From CAYJPA01 sp964371945 (GTDB taxonomy: Bacteria > Chloroflexota > Chloroflexia > Thermomicrobiales > UBA6265), in assembly GCA_964371945.1 (NCBI GenBank), contig CAYJPA010000089.1:1-23649 (forward strand): DNA of 23,649 nucleotides. The letters run 5' to 3'. Position 1 is the first letter of the stretch; each line of letters opens with the position of its first letter. The translations under genes and the position numbers were made by a program. Under the pieces are notes generated by a model that saw only the letters and a list, made by a program, of their open reading frames with translations, was not told where the DNA came from and made no database searches. Shown here in pieces: positions 16,121 through 23,649 of this stretch.

Positions 16121-17134
16121 ATGACGTCGGTCGCACCGGAGGCGCTGGTCGAAGAATGGTTGGGGTCGGATCGCGCTGCGATTGATGCCGCGGTCTTTTC
16201 CGATCCCTTCTACATTCCGTACGATCAACTCAGTCTGATTGACGGGTGGGTGGTTTGGCTCGGCCACCCTCCGGTGCCGGACGGCCTCAATCTCCTACCG
16301 ATTCCTGAACGGTTCCTCTGGGACGATCCCGTGACCGCGGTTGCGACTTCTCTGTTAGTAGGCGCCGACTATGCCGTTCGCAGGGGCGCCATCGATTCAA
16401 CGTCCGCGACAGTGATCCTCGAACGTGAGTGTCCCCTGGCGATCATCGTTCCAGGGAATCTTCATCGCTCCGTCAAAACACTGCTCAATTCGGTCGGCCG
16501 CGCGGGTATCCCGGTCGTCAGGCGGGAGATCGAAACGCCTGACGAACTGCGAGCGCACGTCGGATCGTTTCGAACGCGATCGGCGTTGCATGCGGTCGAT
16601 CTTGGTCGTCGTCACGATCCCGCGCTGTCGTTTCAAGAGCGGGGTCTTCAGGCGTCGATCGGCGGCAACTCGCTCTCGGCTTTTTTCGTCCACCATCACG
16701 GAGAAGCCGATCGGGTTTCGGTGATCGGCGACGTGAGCCACGTGGTCGGCATCGAGATTGGATTGAGCCATGATTCTATGCCTTTCGAAACGTCGTCCGA
16801 ACTTGAACTAGAGGTTTCCCGAATCCCAAGTTTCCTTGACGGGGTCTCCAGTTGGGTCCAATCAGATTCCCTTGCAGTCGGATGGGATATTGCGTCACCG
16901 CTGCCGCCTGAAATTCTAGGCCAATCATTTCGGGTGTATCTGAAGAGACTATTCGGAGTACCGCTGGTCGATGTACGGATCGTCTTCGATCCGCCAAGCA
17001 CCGGCTCAGCGGAGCTCACCGAGATGCGAGCGCGGGCCGCACGATTTCGGCATGACCAGGAGAGCGAGCTACCCAGCCCACATGAGCACGAAACCGCGTG
17101 TGAACAGTCCAGTGTCATTGCCGGCCAAAGTTAG
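16121..17134 (+). CDS. Protein of unknown function, coupled to the PfpI gene
   Basis: 337-aa predicted soluble protein; start two bases after the PfpI stop, with no separate ribosome-binding site, so translation is probably coupled. I do not recognise the family with certainty. Residues 70-135 look like alternating alpha/beta segments (TAVATSLLVGADYAVRRG; CPLAIIVPGNLHRSVKTLL). The stretch at about 205-300 (VVGIEIGL, then WVQSDSLAVGWDI, then YLKRLFGVPLVDVRIVF) and a charged tail resemble, from memory, the order of segments in the central domain of CO dehydrogenase/acetyl-CoA synthase. The A-cluster cysteines of that enzyme are absent, so catalysis of that kind is excluded. The tail from 305 is charged and probably disordered. 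Confidence 0.75.
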   Translation: MTSVAPEALVEEWLGSDRAAIDAAVFSDPFYIPYDQLSLIDGWVVWLGHPPVPDGLNLLPIPERFLWDDPVTAVATSLLVGADYAVRRGAIDSTSATVILERECPLAIIVPGNLHRSVKTLLNSVGRAGIPVVRREIETPDELRAHVGSFRTRSALHAVDLGRRHDPALSFQERGLQASIGGNSLSAFFVHHHGEADRVSVIGDVSHVVGIEIGLSHDSMPFETSSELELEVSRIPSFLDGVSSWVQSDSLAVGWDIASPLPPEILGQSFRVYLKRLFGVPLVDVRIVFDPPSTGSAELTEMRARAARFRHDQESELPSPHEHETACEQSSVIAGQS

Positions 17135-17179
17135 TCCAGGTTAGTGCGTTCAAGAAGGACGGAGGATAAACGTCAACGA

Positions 17180-18061
17180 ATGGATGGGCATGGAAGCGAC
17201 GTGAATACGTGGGCCGTCACGAAACACAAGGAGATCGAGCACGAAATTGACGCACTTGGGCGACTTCGGAATGCCAAAGCGTGGATATTCGATATGGATG
17301 GCGTGCTCTACCGGGGAACTGAGCCGCTTCCAGGGGTAGCAGATCTCTTCGAAACGCTAAGCCACCGGGGTTGCCGGTACATGCTCGCAACGAACAATTC
17401 GATGTCAACCGCGGAGTCATATGTCCAAAAACTCGCCGCGATGAAGATTCACGTACCCACGGAGCTGATTCTCACGTCGGCGATGGCAACTCGCGGTTAT
17501 CTGCTACAGGAGTTCACATCCAGCGCTAGATTCCTGGTCGTCGGCATGCCCGCGCTATCTGAACAGCTCTTCTGGAGCACCGCATTCGGGCCAGTCGAAT
17601 CGATTGACGAGGCTCCCGCCGCTGTCGTCGTCGGACTGGACAGGACCTTCACCTACGAAAAACTTGCGGCCGCGCACGCGGCCATCATGGCCGGCGCGCG
17701 GTTCATTGCAACGAACACCGATGCGACGCTGCCGACCGAAAGCGGGCTCGTACCGGGCTGTGGAAGCATTGTGGCCGCGATCGAAACAGCCGCGGGCACC
17801 AAACCCGTGGTCATCGGCAAACCAGAACCACTCATGCTGCACATCGCCTTGAAACAAATGGGAGTTGAGCCGGAAGATGCGGTCATGATCGGTGATCGAC
17901 TCGATACCGACATTTTGGCCGGAAAGCGAGCCGGTATGCTGACCGTCTTGGTGCTCACCGGTGTTTCCACGCGTGAGGAGATCGCTTCCGCCGAGGCATG
18001 GCCAGACCTGGTCTTTACCGATCTCAATGCGGTTCTGGAAACACTGTCGATTGGAACCTAG
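17180..18061 (+). CDS. HAD-IIA phosphatase (NagD-like)
   Basis: 293-aa phosphatase of the haloacid dehalogenase superfamily, subclass IIA. All four motifs are present: FDMDGVLYRG (37-46, nucleophile Asp38 and acid Asp40), ATNNS (70-74), KPEPLM (214-219, Lys214) and GDRLDTD (238-244, Asp239/Asp244). The cap between motifs II and III has the NagD size. The family hydrolyses sugar phosphates, nucleotides or p-nitrophenyl phosphate; the substrate is unknown. Start uncertain: GGAGG lies 14 nt before ATG 17180; a GTG at 17201 or the frame start at 17144 are alternatives. It follows the 337-aa gene by 45 nt and precedes the methyltransferase by 15 nt, so an operon is likely. Confidence 0.9.
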   Translation: MDGHGSDVNTWAVTKHKEIEHEIDALGRLRNAKAWIFDMDGVLYRGTEPLPGVADLFETLSHRGCRYMLATNNSMSTAESYVQKLAAMKIHVPTELILTSAMATRGYLLQEFTSSARFLVVGMPALSEQLFWSTAFGPVESIDEAPAAVVVGLDRTFTYEKLAAAHAAIMAGARFIATNTDATLPTESGLVPGCGSIVAAIETAAGTKPVVIGKPEPLMLHIALKQMGVEPEDAVMIGDRLDTDILAGKRAGMLTVLVLTGVSTREEIASAEAWPDLVFTDLNAVLETLSIGT

Positions 18062-18076
18062 CCGGAGACTCGCACA

Positions 18077-18655
18077 ATGGACGAACGTGTTCTGACGGTA
18101 TTGGATCGACTTTACGCGGATGATGCGAGACAGCGCTCCGAAGGTTTGCCCGTCGAGCAAAGAACCCGCAATTTGACCAGAGCCAGCGGTGAGTTTCTCA
18201 AGATGCTCGCGAAGGCAATGCGAGCGACAAGGGTGCTCGAGATCGGGTCGTCGAACGGCGTTTCGACGATTTGGTTTGCGATGGCCATGCGAGAAACCGG
18301 CGGCCGGGTCATCGGAACCGAAATCCTCCCCGCTAGAGCAGCCCAAGCGAACGCCAACCTCGAGGCGGCTGGACTGGCGGAATTCGCCCAGGTGCTCAGC
18401 GGTGATGCGCACGAAATCGTCGGCGGTCTGGGGGATTCTGTCGATATCGCCTTCATCGACGCCGAAAAAGAGGACTACATCGACCACTTCATGAGCGTCC
18501 TCCCGCTCGTACACCCCGGCGGCATGATCATCGCCGACAACGTGACGTCACACGACATTTCGGCGTATCAGAAAATGGTCAGAGCGCGCCCAGAGTGTGA
18601 AACGCTGACGTTGCCGCTCGAGCGTGGACTCGAGCTCACAATCAGATCTCGCTAA
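18077..18655 (+). CDS. O-methyltransferase, class I SAM-dependent
   Basis: 192-aa methyltransferase. The SAM-binding motif I is VLEIGSSNGVSTIW (53-66), with acidic Glu82 at the end of strand 2 and SGDAHE at 108-113. FIDAEKEDY (126-134) has the Asp/Glu/Lys group typical of the caffeoyl-CoA and catechol O-methyltransferase-like (Methyltransf_3/24) families, where Asp128 and Asp154-Asn155 (IIADN) hold a divalent metal. Substrate unknown. GGAG lies 9 nt before the ATG. Last gene of the PfpI-unknown-HAD run. Its length, about 190-220 for the family, is normal. Confidence 0.9.
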   Translation: MDERVLTVLDRLYADDARQRSEGLPVEQRTRNLTRASGEFLKMLAKAMRATRVLEIGSSNGVSTIWFAMAMRETGGRVIGTEILPARAAQANANLEAAGLAEFAQVLSGDAHEIVGGLGDSVDIAFIDAEKEDYIDHFMSVLPLVHPGGMIIADNVTSHDISAYQKMVRARPECETLTLPLERGLELTIRSR

Positions 18656-18999
18656 TTTGGCTTTGCCCGCGCGACACCAAGAATTGACCTGGGCTGACGG
18701 CAGCATGTATGATCGGGCTGCTTTTGCTATGTCGAAAAAGCGAGATTTCGTCCCGAGAACACCGGTGGCCGGGGGCGGTTCCGAATCCGCGGTATGTCGT
18801 TCAGGCAAGGCGACAGTGCCGGTGAATCCTCGTATCGAGGCGAGTGGGCGTGATCGGCTGTCGACATCGGCAAACAATGCACGAGCGTTCATATGTGTCG
18901 CTTCTGATCTGAAAGGAGGTCCTCCGCTGGAAAAGGTGGGGCCTACCCGCTGGCCTGAGTCACGTGAGGATTTGACCTTCAACGCAGAGGGAGTAATCG
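18656..18999. other. Promoter and long leader of the sugar transporter operon
   Basis: No gene is supported. The region holds a good promoter (18684-18713), several small hairpins (for example CCTCG-TAT-CGAGG at 18828-18840) and an isolated strong ribosome-binding-like AAAGGAGG (18912-18919) that is part of a GGAGG-T-CCTCC palindrome. The resulting leader would be about 280 nt. No known riboswitch class is recognised. Confidence 0.45.
18684..18713 (+). promoter_or_regulatory. Promoter of the sugar ABC transporter operon
   Basis: TTGACC (18684-18689), 18-nt spacer, TATGAT (18708-18713). Five of six bases match in each box. Transcription would begin near 18720. Confidence 0.65.
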
Positions 19000-19977
19000 A
19001 TGAAACGATTCATCAAACCGTTGGCATTCTTCATGGTTTCCATGCTCGCGGTCGTCGGCTATGCGACGACGGCATTGGGACAGGACAGCACCGATCGTTC
19101 CGCCCTGCGATTCATCGTCGTGAGTCACGGACAGGCGTCCGATCCATTCTGGTCAGTCGTCCAGAACGGCGTAAATCAAGCCGCGGAAGATATGGGCGTT
19201 CAAGTAGAGTATCAGGCCCCGCCGACGTTCGACATGGTGGCGATGTCACAACTGATCGATGCCGCGGTTGCCTCAAATCCCGACGGTATCGTCGTTTCAA
19301 TCCCTGACTCCGACGCGCTCGGAGACTCGATCAAGGCCGCGGTTGCGGCCGGCATACCCGTGATTTCGATGAACTCCGGAAGCGACGTGGCCCAGGAGTT
19401 CGGACTGCTGACGCACGTCGGTCAGACCGAATATGAGGCCGGACTCGGCGCCGGATCACGAATGGGTGCCGAGGGTGTCACCAAGGCCATCTGCGTCAAT
19501 CAAGAAGTTGGGAATGCGGCCCTGGACGAGCGCTGCCGTGGCTTCGCGGATGGACTTGCTGAAACCGGAGCCACCTCTGAGGTGTTGCAGGTCGATCTCA
19601 ACAACCCAACCGAAGGGCAGCAGCGCATCGAAGCCGCCGTGACCGCGGATGCCGAGGTCAATGGCATTCTGACGCTCGGTCCGACCGGTGCGATTCCCGC
19701 GCTCGAGGCTCTTCGAAGCCTCGACAAGCTCGGAACCGTCAAACTCGCGACGTTCGATCTGGCGCCTGAAGTGCTCGAAGCAATCGTCGCCGGCGAAATG
19801 CTCTTCGCGATCGATCAGCAGCAGTACATCCAGGGATATCTACCCATCGTCCTGCTTACGCTGTACGCGACTAACCTGAACACGATCGCCAACCCTGTCC
19901 TCATGACCGGACCTGGCTTCGTGACGGCGGAGAATGCAGCCCAAGTCATCGAGCTCTCCGCGGCCGGCACTCGCTAG
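19000..19977 (+). CDS. Sugar ABC transporter substrate-binding protein (ribose-type)
   Basis: 325-aa exported binding protein of the Peripla_BP_4 (RbsB-like) family. AGGGAG lies about 7 nt before ATG 19000. The signal peptide runs to about ALG at residue 27; there is no lipobox Cys, so the protein is probably released or held otherwise. The start of the mature part (RFIVVSHGQASDPFW) and the later NPDGIVVSIPD and GIPVISMNSG segments are the usual type 1 binding-protein strands. The substrate is probably a pentose, myo-inositol or related sugar. First gene of the transporter operon; the permease follows across the assembly gap. Confidence 0.92.
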   Translation: MKRFIKPLAFFMVSMLAVVGYATTALGQDSTDRSALRFIVVSHGQASDPFWSVVQNGVNQAAEDMGVQVEYQAPPTFDMVAMSQLIDAAVASNPDGIVVSIPDSDALGDSIKAAVAAGIPVISMNSGSDVAQEFGLLTHVGQTEYEAGLGAGSRMGAEGVTKAICVNQEVGNAALDERCRGFADGLAETGATSEVLQVDLNNPTEGQQRIEAAVTADAEVNGILTLGPTGAIPALEALRSLDKLGTVKLATFDLAPEVLEAIVAGEMLFAIDQQQYIQGYLPIVLLTLYATNLNTIANPVLMTGPGFVTAENAAQVIELSAAGTR

Positions 19978-19984
19978 CAAGCGA

Positions 19985-20140
19985 ACCCCTTCCGGGGGGC
20001 CCCGCGGGGGGTGGGGGCCGCCCGGGGGCCCGCCGCCCGGGGGGGGGGTGAATTGGGGGNNNNNNNNNNCGGCCCCGCCTGCCCCCACGCCCCCCCCTCC
20101 GGGCGCTCCCGCGGTGTGTGGGTCCCCCCCGGTTCGCACT
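19985..20140. other. Assembly gap in low-complexity G/C sequence
   Basis: Ten N bases at 20060-20069 are flanked by about 70 nt on each side made almost only of G and C runs. Base composition is unlike the rest of the window. This looks like low-quality read ends joined over a gap of unknown true length, not biological sequence. It affects the intergenic region and possibly the start of the permease gene. Confidence 0.85.
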
Positions 20141-20160
20141 CCGACGGCGAGGTGAATCAT

Positions 20161-21222
20161 TTGGCGCTATCGGAAGCCGTTGCACCCAGCGGCAGTCACG
20201 ATGAACGCGTCGCACATACCGGCTTTTTGCGCCGGCTGTTTGTGCGTCCGGAGTTTGGGGCGCTTGCAGGGGCGATTGGGGTTTGGGTCTTCTTCACAAT
20301 CGTGGCCGGCGACCGTGGTTTCACCACGATGCGCGGAACCGCCAATTACCTCGAGGTGGCTGCTCAGCTCGGCATTCTGGCGGTGGCCGTTTCCCTCCTC
20401 ATGATCGGCGGTGAATTTGATCTCTCGATTGGATCGACGATCGGCGCTTGCGGGATGATCCTTGCGCTGTTCAGCGTCGAGTACGAATGGAATATCTGGC
20501 TGGCGTTGCTCGCGTCACTTGCACTTGCCTTGCTGATTGGAGCATGCAACGGCTATTTGGTGCTCTCAACCGGCCTGCCTTCATTCATCATTACGCTTGG
20601 GACAATGCTTGTCATTCGAGGGATCACGGTCGGCTTTACTCGTCGCGAAACGGGACGAACCGTCGTTGGCGGAATCGATGATGTACCCGGATTTGCCAAC
20701 ATTCGCCGCTATTTTGCCGAGAGTTTTGAAATCGGCGGAGCACAGTTCTCCGTGTCGATACTTTGGTGGATCGGCGTTGCACTCGTCGCGACATGGATTC
20801 TCATGCGGACACCGTTCGGTAATTGGATTTTCGGCGTCGGGGGCCATCTGCAGGCCGCCCGCAACGTTGGCGTTCCGATTGGAATGGTCAAGATTCTCCT
20901 TTTTATGGGAACGGCATTCTCCGCCTGGCTTGTCTCAACCATCCAGGTGCTTGATGCGAAGAGTGCCGATGTCGTTCGCGGCGGTGGGTCCGAATTCACC
21001 GCGATTATTGCGACTGTGATCGGTGGAACGCTGTTGACCGGCGGTTACGGATCGGTGATTGGCGCGGTTCTTGGCGCGTTGATCTACGGCATGGTGCGAC
21101 AAGGAATCGTCTTCGCGGGCGTCGATCCCGGCTGGGAAAACGCCGTTCTTGGCACAATGCTGGTCGTTGCTGTTCTTGTGAACCGGATCATCCGAGCCCA
21201 GGCAATGGGGGGCCGTCGATGA
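20161..21222 (+). CDS. Sugar ABC transporter permease (RbsC-like)
   Basis: About 353 aa from a TTG at 20161 that has GAGGTGA 5 nt upstream; since the assembly gap lies just before it, the start is provisional. Roughly 8-10 membrane helices fill residues 33-343. The GGEFDLSIGS segment (83-92) is the hallmark of the BPD_transp_2 (RbsC/XylH/AraH) permeases, and the GTLLTGGYGSVIGAVLGALIYG block near 289-310 is also typical. Length fits the family at about 320-360. It forms the membrane pore of the importer with the neighbouring binding protein and ATPase. Its stop overlaps the ATPase start (ATGA), so translation is coupled. Confidence 0.92.
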   Translation: MALSEAVAPSGSHDERVAHTGFLRRLFVRPEFGALAGAIGVWVFFTIVAGDRGFTTMRGTANYLEVAAQLGILAVAVSLLMIGGEFDLSIGSTIGACGMILALFSVEYEWNIWLALLASLALALLIGACNGYLVLSTGLPSFIITLGTMLVIRGITVGFTRRETGRTVVGGIDDVPGFANIRRYFAESFEIGGAQFSVSILWWIGVALVATWILMRTPFGNWIFGVGGHLQAARNVGVPIGMVKILLFMGTAFSAWLVSTIQVLDAKSADVVRGGGSEFTAIIATVIGGTLLTGGYGSVIGAVLGALIYGMVRQGIVFAGVDPGWENAVLGTMLVVAVLVNRIIRAQAMGGRR

Positions 21223-22055
21223 GCGTGATCGCGGATCAAACGCCGCTTGTCGAGGTAGTCAATGTCTCGCGCTACTTCGGTAATGTGATTGCCTTGACGG
21301 ACATCTCGATGTGCGTCTATCCCGGCGAGGTGATGTGCCTCCTGGGCGACAACGGCGCGGGCAAGTCGACCCTGATCAAGATCCTGGCCGGCGTGTATCC
21401 GCCGAGCAAGGGCTCATTCAAGGTCGAAGGGAAAGAGGTGCGCTTTTCGTCGCCGCGCGATGCGTTGGCGGCCGGCATCGCAACCGTCTATCAGGACCTC
21501 GCGATGATTCCGTTGATGAGCGTCTCGCGCAATTTCTTCCTTGGCGCTGAACCAACCAAGGGGAGAGGTCCGTTCAAACGCTTTGACCTGGATGAAGCAA
21601 ACAGGGTCACGAAGGACGAGCTTGCGAAAATGGGCATTCACGTGCGGGACACGGGGCAGCCCGTCGGCACGCTCTCCGGTGGGGAGCGCCAGTCGGTTGC
21701 GATCGCCCGCGCGGTGCACTTCGGGGCGAAGGTCCTGATCCTGGATGAACCAACGGCCGCCCTCGGCGTGAAGGAAGCGGGAGTCGTGCTCCGCTACATC
21801 GCCCAAGCGCGGGCTCGCGGACTCGGAGTGATCTTCATTACCCACAACGTGCATCACGCCTACCCGATCGGCGACAGGTTCACGATGCTCAATCGTGGAC
21901 GATCGTACGGTACCTACACGAAAGCGGAAATCACGAGAGAAGAGGTTGTGTCGATGATGGCCGGGGGAGAAGAGCTGACTCAGCTTACGCATGAGCTCGA
22001 AGAGTTCGCTCTCGCGGACCAGATCTCGAAAACGAACGCCCAGATCGGCGGCTAA
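21219..22055 (+). CDS. Sugar ABC transporter ATP-binding protein (single domain)
   Basis: 278-aa ABC ATPase that powers the importer. Walker A GDNGAGKST (43-51), Q-loop Gln92 (VYQDL), signature LSGGE (152-156), Walker B LILDE (173-177) and switch His209 (ITHN) are all present. It has one nucleotide-binding domain, like FrcA, instead of the tandem pair of RbsA/XylG (about 500 aa), so it should act as a homodimer. The last 30 residues form a charged helix. Start overlaps the permease stop by ATGA. Its stop codon overlaps the stop of the convergent gene (shared bases 22053-22054). Confidence 0.94.
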   Translation: MSVIADQTPLVEVVNVSRYFGNVIALTDISMCVYPGEVMCLLGDNGAGKSTLIKILAGVYPPSKGSFKVEGKEVRFSSPRDALAAGIATVYQDLAMIPLMSVSRNFFLGAEPTKGRGPFKRFDLDEANRVTKDELAKMGIHVRDTGQPVGTLSGGERQSVAIARAVHFGAKVLILDEPTAALGVKEAGVVLRYIAQARARGLGVIFITHNVHHAYPIGDRFTMLNRGRSYGTYTKAEITREEVVSMMAGGEELTQLTHELEEFALADQISKTNAQIGG

Positions 22056-23398
22056 GAGAGGACTCCTTCTCGAACAAGAAGTTTACGAATGTCGCTGTTC
22101 GCCGATCTCATCGCGTCTGTGCCGGAGCGCTTGCCCGCGATCGCCTCAACAACATACCGACCCAGAATCTCTTCCATCGCGCGGTAATACGGCGTGCGTG
22201 TCCGCGACCGGGCGTTTCTGGCAGCTGAGAGCACGTCTGAAAGGAACGGGAATCGTTCTACCGCGGCAGAGTCAGTCAACACTGAGGTCCTGGTGGGGGG
22301 AACGTGATGGTCGAGCATGAGTTTTGTTTGCTGTTTTGGGGCCGTGATCCACAGGATGAATTCCAGTGCCAGCTCCTTGTTCTTGCTGCTTTCTGGTATG
22401 CCCAGCAACCAGTTGCCGGTCAGGTTGGCGCGTCTGATACCCCGCTCGGCCGGCTCGGGTCCGGCCTGAACGCTGCCAACTACCTCTGAGATCTCAGGGT
22501 CGTACGCCTTGAGCAACTGATCCGTCCAGATATCGGCCGACATCGCGATTGCTCCTGAACAGAGATTGCTGCTCGTTTTGGAGTGATCGACCTTATCGAC
22601 ACCCGGAGGCGCCTGTTGGGTCAGTTCAAAAAGCGCTTTGATTGCCGCATATGCCTCCGGGGTTTGCAGCTGAGGCTCACTCGACTTCGGATCGATCAGG
22701 TCCTTTCCAAAACCGCGAAGCAGGGGTAGAAAACCGGTCGCCGCGGGATTTCCAGACTGACCACGAACACCGATGCCATAGAGCCCGCTCCCACTCTTCT
22801 CCGTCGTAATTCGGGTTGCGAGCTCGACCACACCGTCCCAATTCGCCGGCGCTTCCGCTCCCAATTCGTCAAGTACATCGGATCTCCACGCGAAAAACTG
22901 GATGTTCCCCATCCAAGGTATGGCCCAGAGTCCCGAGTCCGCCGGGAATGCTCCGAGCGAAAGCAGATTCGGCACGAAATCCGTGCTGATCGAGTCCCCG
23001 GACTTGTCCATGAGCTTCGTTATGTTAACTAAGAATCGTTCCCCACCAAAGCGAGGGATCCAAGGGTCGTCAAGACTGACCACATCGTAGGCGCCGGTTG
23101 CTTGAGTTAAATTGATGTTCAGATTTGTGTAGAGGTTGCCATAGTCGGATACGACGGTTTTGATCTCGGTTCCGGTATCAGAGGTGTAACTATCGAGGAG
23201 TGGCTGAATCGCCAGCCGATCGCTGGTCGTCAGCGCAAATGTGAGCTCCTCACTTTCCTGGAACCGATCGGAGAGACGATTACGCAAGCGAGGTGCGGCC
23301 CTCGCGTTTTGCCGCCCGAGCGCGGCTCCCGCGCCGAACATTGCTGGGACCGTAAGGAGCTGCCGTCGGCTTGTCTTTGTGACGCTTCCGTCATCCAT
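22052..23398 (-). CDS. Tat-exported ABC solute-binding protein, family 1
   Basis: 448-aa exported binding protein of the maltose/multiple-sugar type (SBP_bac_1). The N-terminus has a twin-arginine signal, SRRQLL (10-15), with a hydrophobic stretch and a likely cleavage after ARA near 34. The mature part has the family pattern: YDVVSLDDPWIPRFG, then AIPWMGNIQFFAWRSDVLDELG, then WDGVVELA and GNWLLGIPESSKNKELALEFILWI. ATG 23398 has AAGGGGA about 5 nt upstream. No permease or ATPase follows inside the window; its partners might lie beyond the right edge in another unit, or be shared. It is convergent with the ribose-type transporter, with the stop codons overlapping. Confidence 0.9.
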   Translation of the reverse strand: MDDGSVTKTSRRQLLTVPAMFGAGAALGRQNARAAPRLRNRLSDRFQESEELTFALTTSDRLAIQPLLDSYTSDTGTEIKTVVSDYGNLYTNLNINLTQATGAYDVVSLDDPWIPRFGGERFLVNITKLMDKSGDSISTDFVPNLLSLGAFPADSGLWAIPWMGNIQFFAWRSDVLDELGAEAPANWDGVVELATRITTEKSGSGLYGIGVRGQSGNPAATGFLPLLRGFGKDLIDPKSSEPQLQTPEAYAAIKALFELTQQAPPGVDKVDHSKTSSNLCSGAIAMSADIWTDQLLKAYDPEISEVVGSVQAGPEPAERGIRRANLTGNWLLGIPESSKNKELALEFILWITAPKQQTKLMLDHHVPPTRTSVLTDSAAVERFPFLSDVLSAARNARSRTRTPYYRAMEEILGRYVVEAIAGKRSGTDAMRSANSDIRKLLVREGVLS

Positions 23399-23448
23399 CG
23401 ATTCCCCTTCGACCGCCGCTCTTCGAGGTAGGCGAGCCTGTATTTTCC

Positions 23449-23481
23449 GGAACCACCCATGGAATTATGGCCATTGGTTCC
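23449..23481. repeat. Inverted repeat upstream of the family 1 binding protein
   Basis: GGAACCA (23449-23455) and TGGTTCC (23475-23481) form a perfect 7-bp inverted repeat, with a second inner pair ATGG/CCAT. It lies 51-83 bp upstream of ATG 23398. It could be a repressor operator or a hairpin in the leader. The repeat is seen directly; the function is inferred. Confidence 0.5.
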
Positions 23482-23602
23482 GCGAGTGCGTCGATTCTCG
23501 ATTATTGACATACGCTAGCGGATTATCGACAAATCGTCACCTTCCGATCCTTTGGTCCGATCACACGACCTGATAAGTGTCGTCAATCCTACGCGCGTGT
23601 CG

Positions 23603-23645
23603 TTGTCCAGTGATTCTGTCACCCTAATTGTCCAGTGATTCTGTC
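23603..23645. repeat. Two 18-bp direct repeats at the right edge
   Basis: TTGTCCAGTGATTCTGTC occurs at 23603-23620 and 23628-23645, identical, 25 bp apart. Multiple short direct repeats starting TGT at an end are typical of IS21-type insertion sequences, and window or contig edges often fall at such elements. No transposase gene is inside the window, so the assignment is only a possibility. Confidence 0.6.
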
Positions 23646-23649
23646 GCGT

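Noticed and set aside
17555..18514. 319-codon minus-strand frame
   Set aside because: It is antisense to both the HAD phosphatase and the methyltransferase, which carry full motif sets.
18624..19307. 227-codon plus-strand frame across the transporter promoter
   Set aside because: It runs from the methyltransferase end, through the promoter and leader, into the signal peptide of the binding protein in another frame.
23603..23645. CRISPR array
   Set aside because: There are only two repeats with a 7-nt gap, far too short for spacers.

Overview
The window looks like chromosomal DNA of a GC-rich, Gram-positive-like bacterium, most plausibly a Chloroflexota member of the Thermomicrobia type. This rests on inference: a T-box riboswitch ahead of threonyl-tRNA synthetase, Tat-exported proteins, secreted proteins whose mature end begins QDATPTAE, an EF-G2-type GTPase, CoaX rather than CoaA, and frequent GTG/TTG starts. 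No rRNA, CRISPR or phage genes are visible.

Layout: (1) 300-3500: a secreted HIHEG-type protein (minus) behind a palindromic, CsoR-like operator, a Tat-exported triple-SH3b protein (plus) and a CtpA-type S41 protease (minus). (2) 3600-7020: type III pantothenate kinase and an EF-G paralogue (plus), ending at strong hairpins. (3) 7140-10170: a possible bacterial PH-like protein, two small membrane proteins, an RNase H-like protein and an APH/EcKL-type kinase; the second membrane protein and the kinase overlap by GTGA. (4) 10216-10391: a complete tRNA-Val(GAC) unit with promoter and terminator, then a short-chain dehydrogenase (minus). (5) 11450-14805: a D,D-carboxypeptidase and thrS under T-box control. 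(6) 14900-18655: a conserved protein of unknown function (minus), then a plus-strand run of PfpI/DJ-1 protein, unknown 337-aa protein, HAD-IIA phosphatase and O-methyltransferase. (7) 18680-22055: a CUT2/ribose-type sugar ABC transporter (binding protein, permease, single-domain ATPase), broken between the first two genes by a 10-N assembly gap in low-complexity G/C sequence. (8) 22052-23398: a Tat-exported family 1 solute-binding protein on the minus strand, whose stop overlaps the ATPase stop. The right edge carries two 18-bp direct repeats that could be the end of an insertion sequence.

Most genes are ordinary housekeeping or transport functions. The parts most worth a second look are the palindromic operator at 966-980, the 337-aa protein co-transcribed with PfpI, the RNase H-like protein that seems to lack its last acidic residue, the TGS-less T-box-controlled ThrRS, and the terminal repeats.
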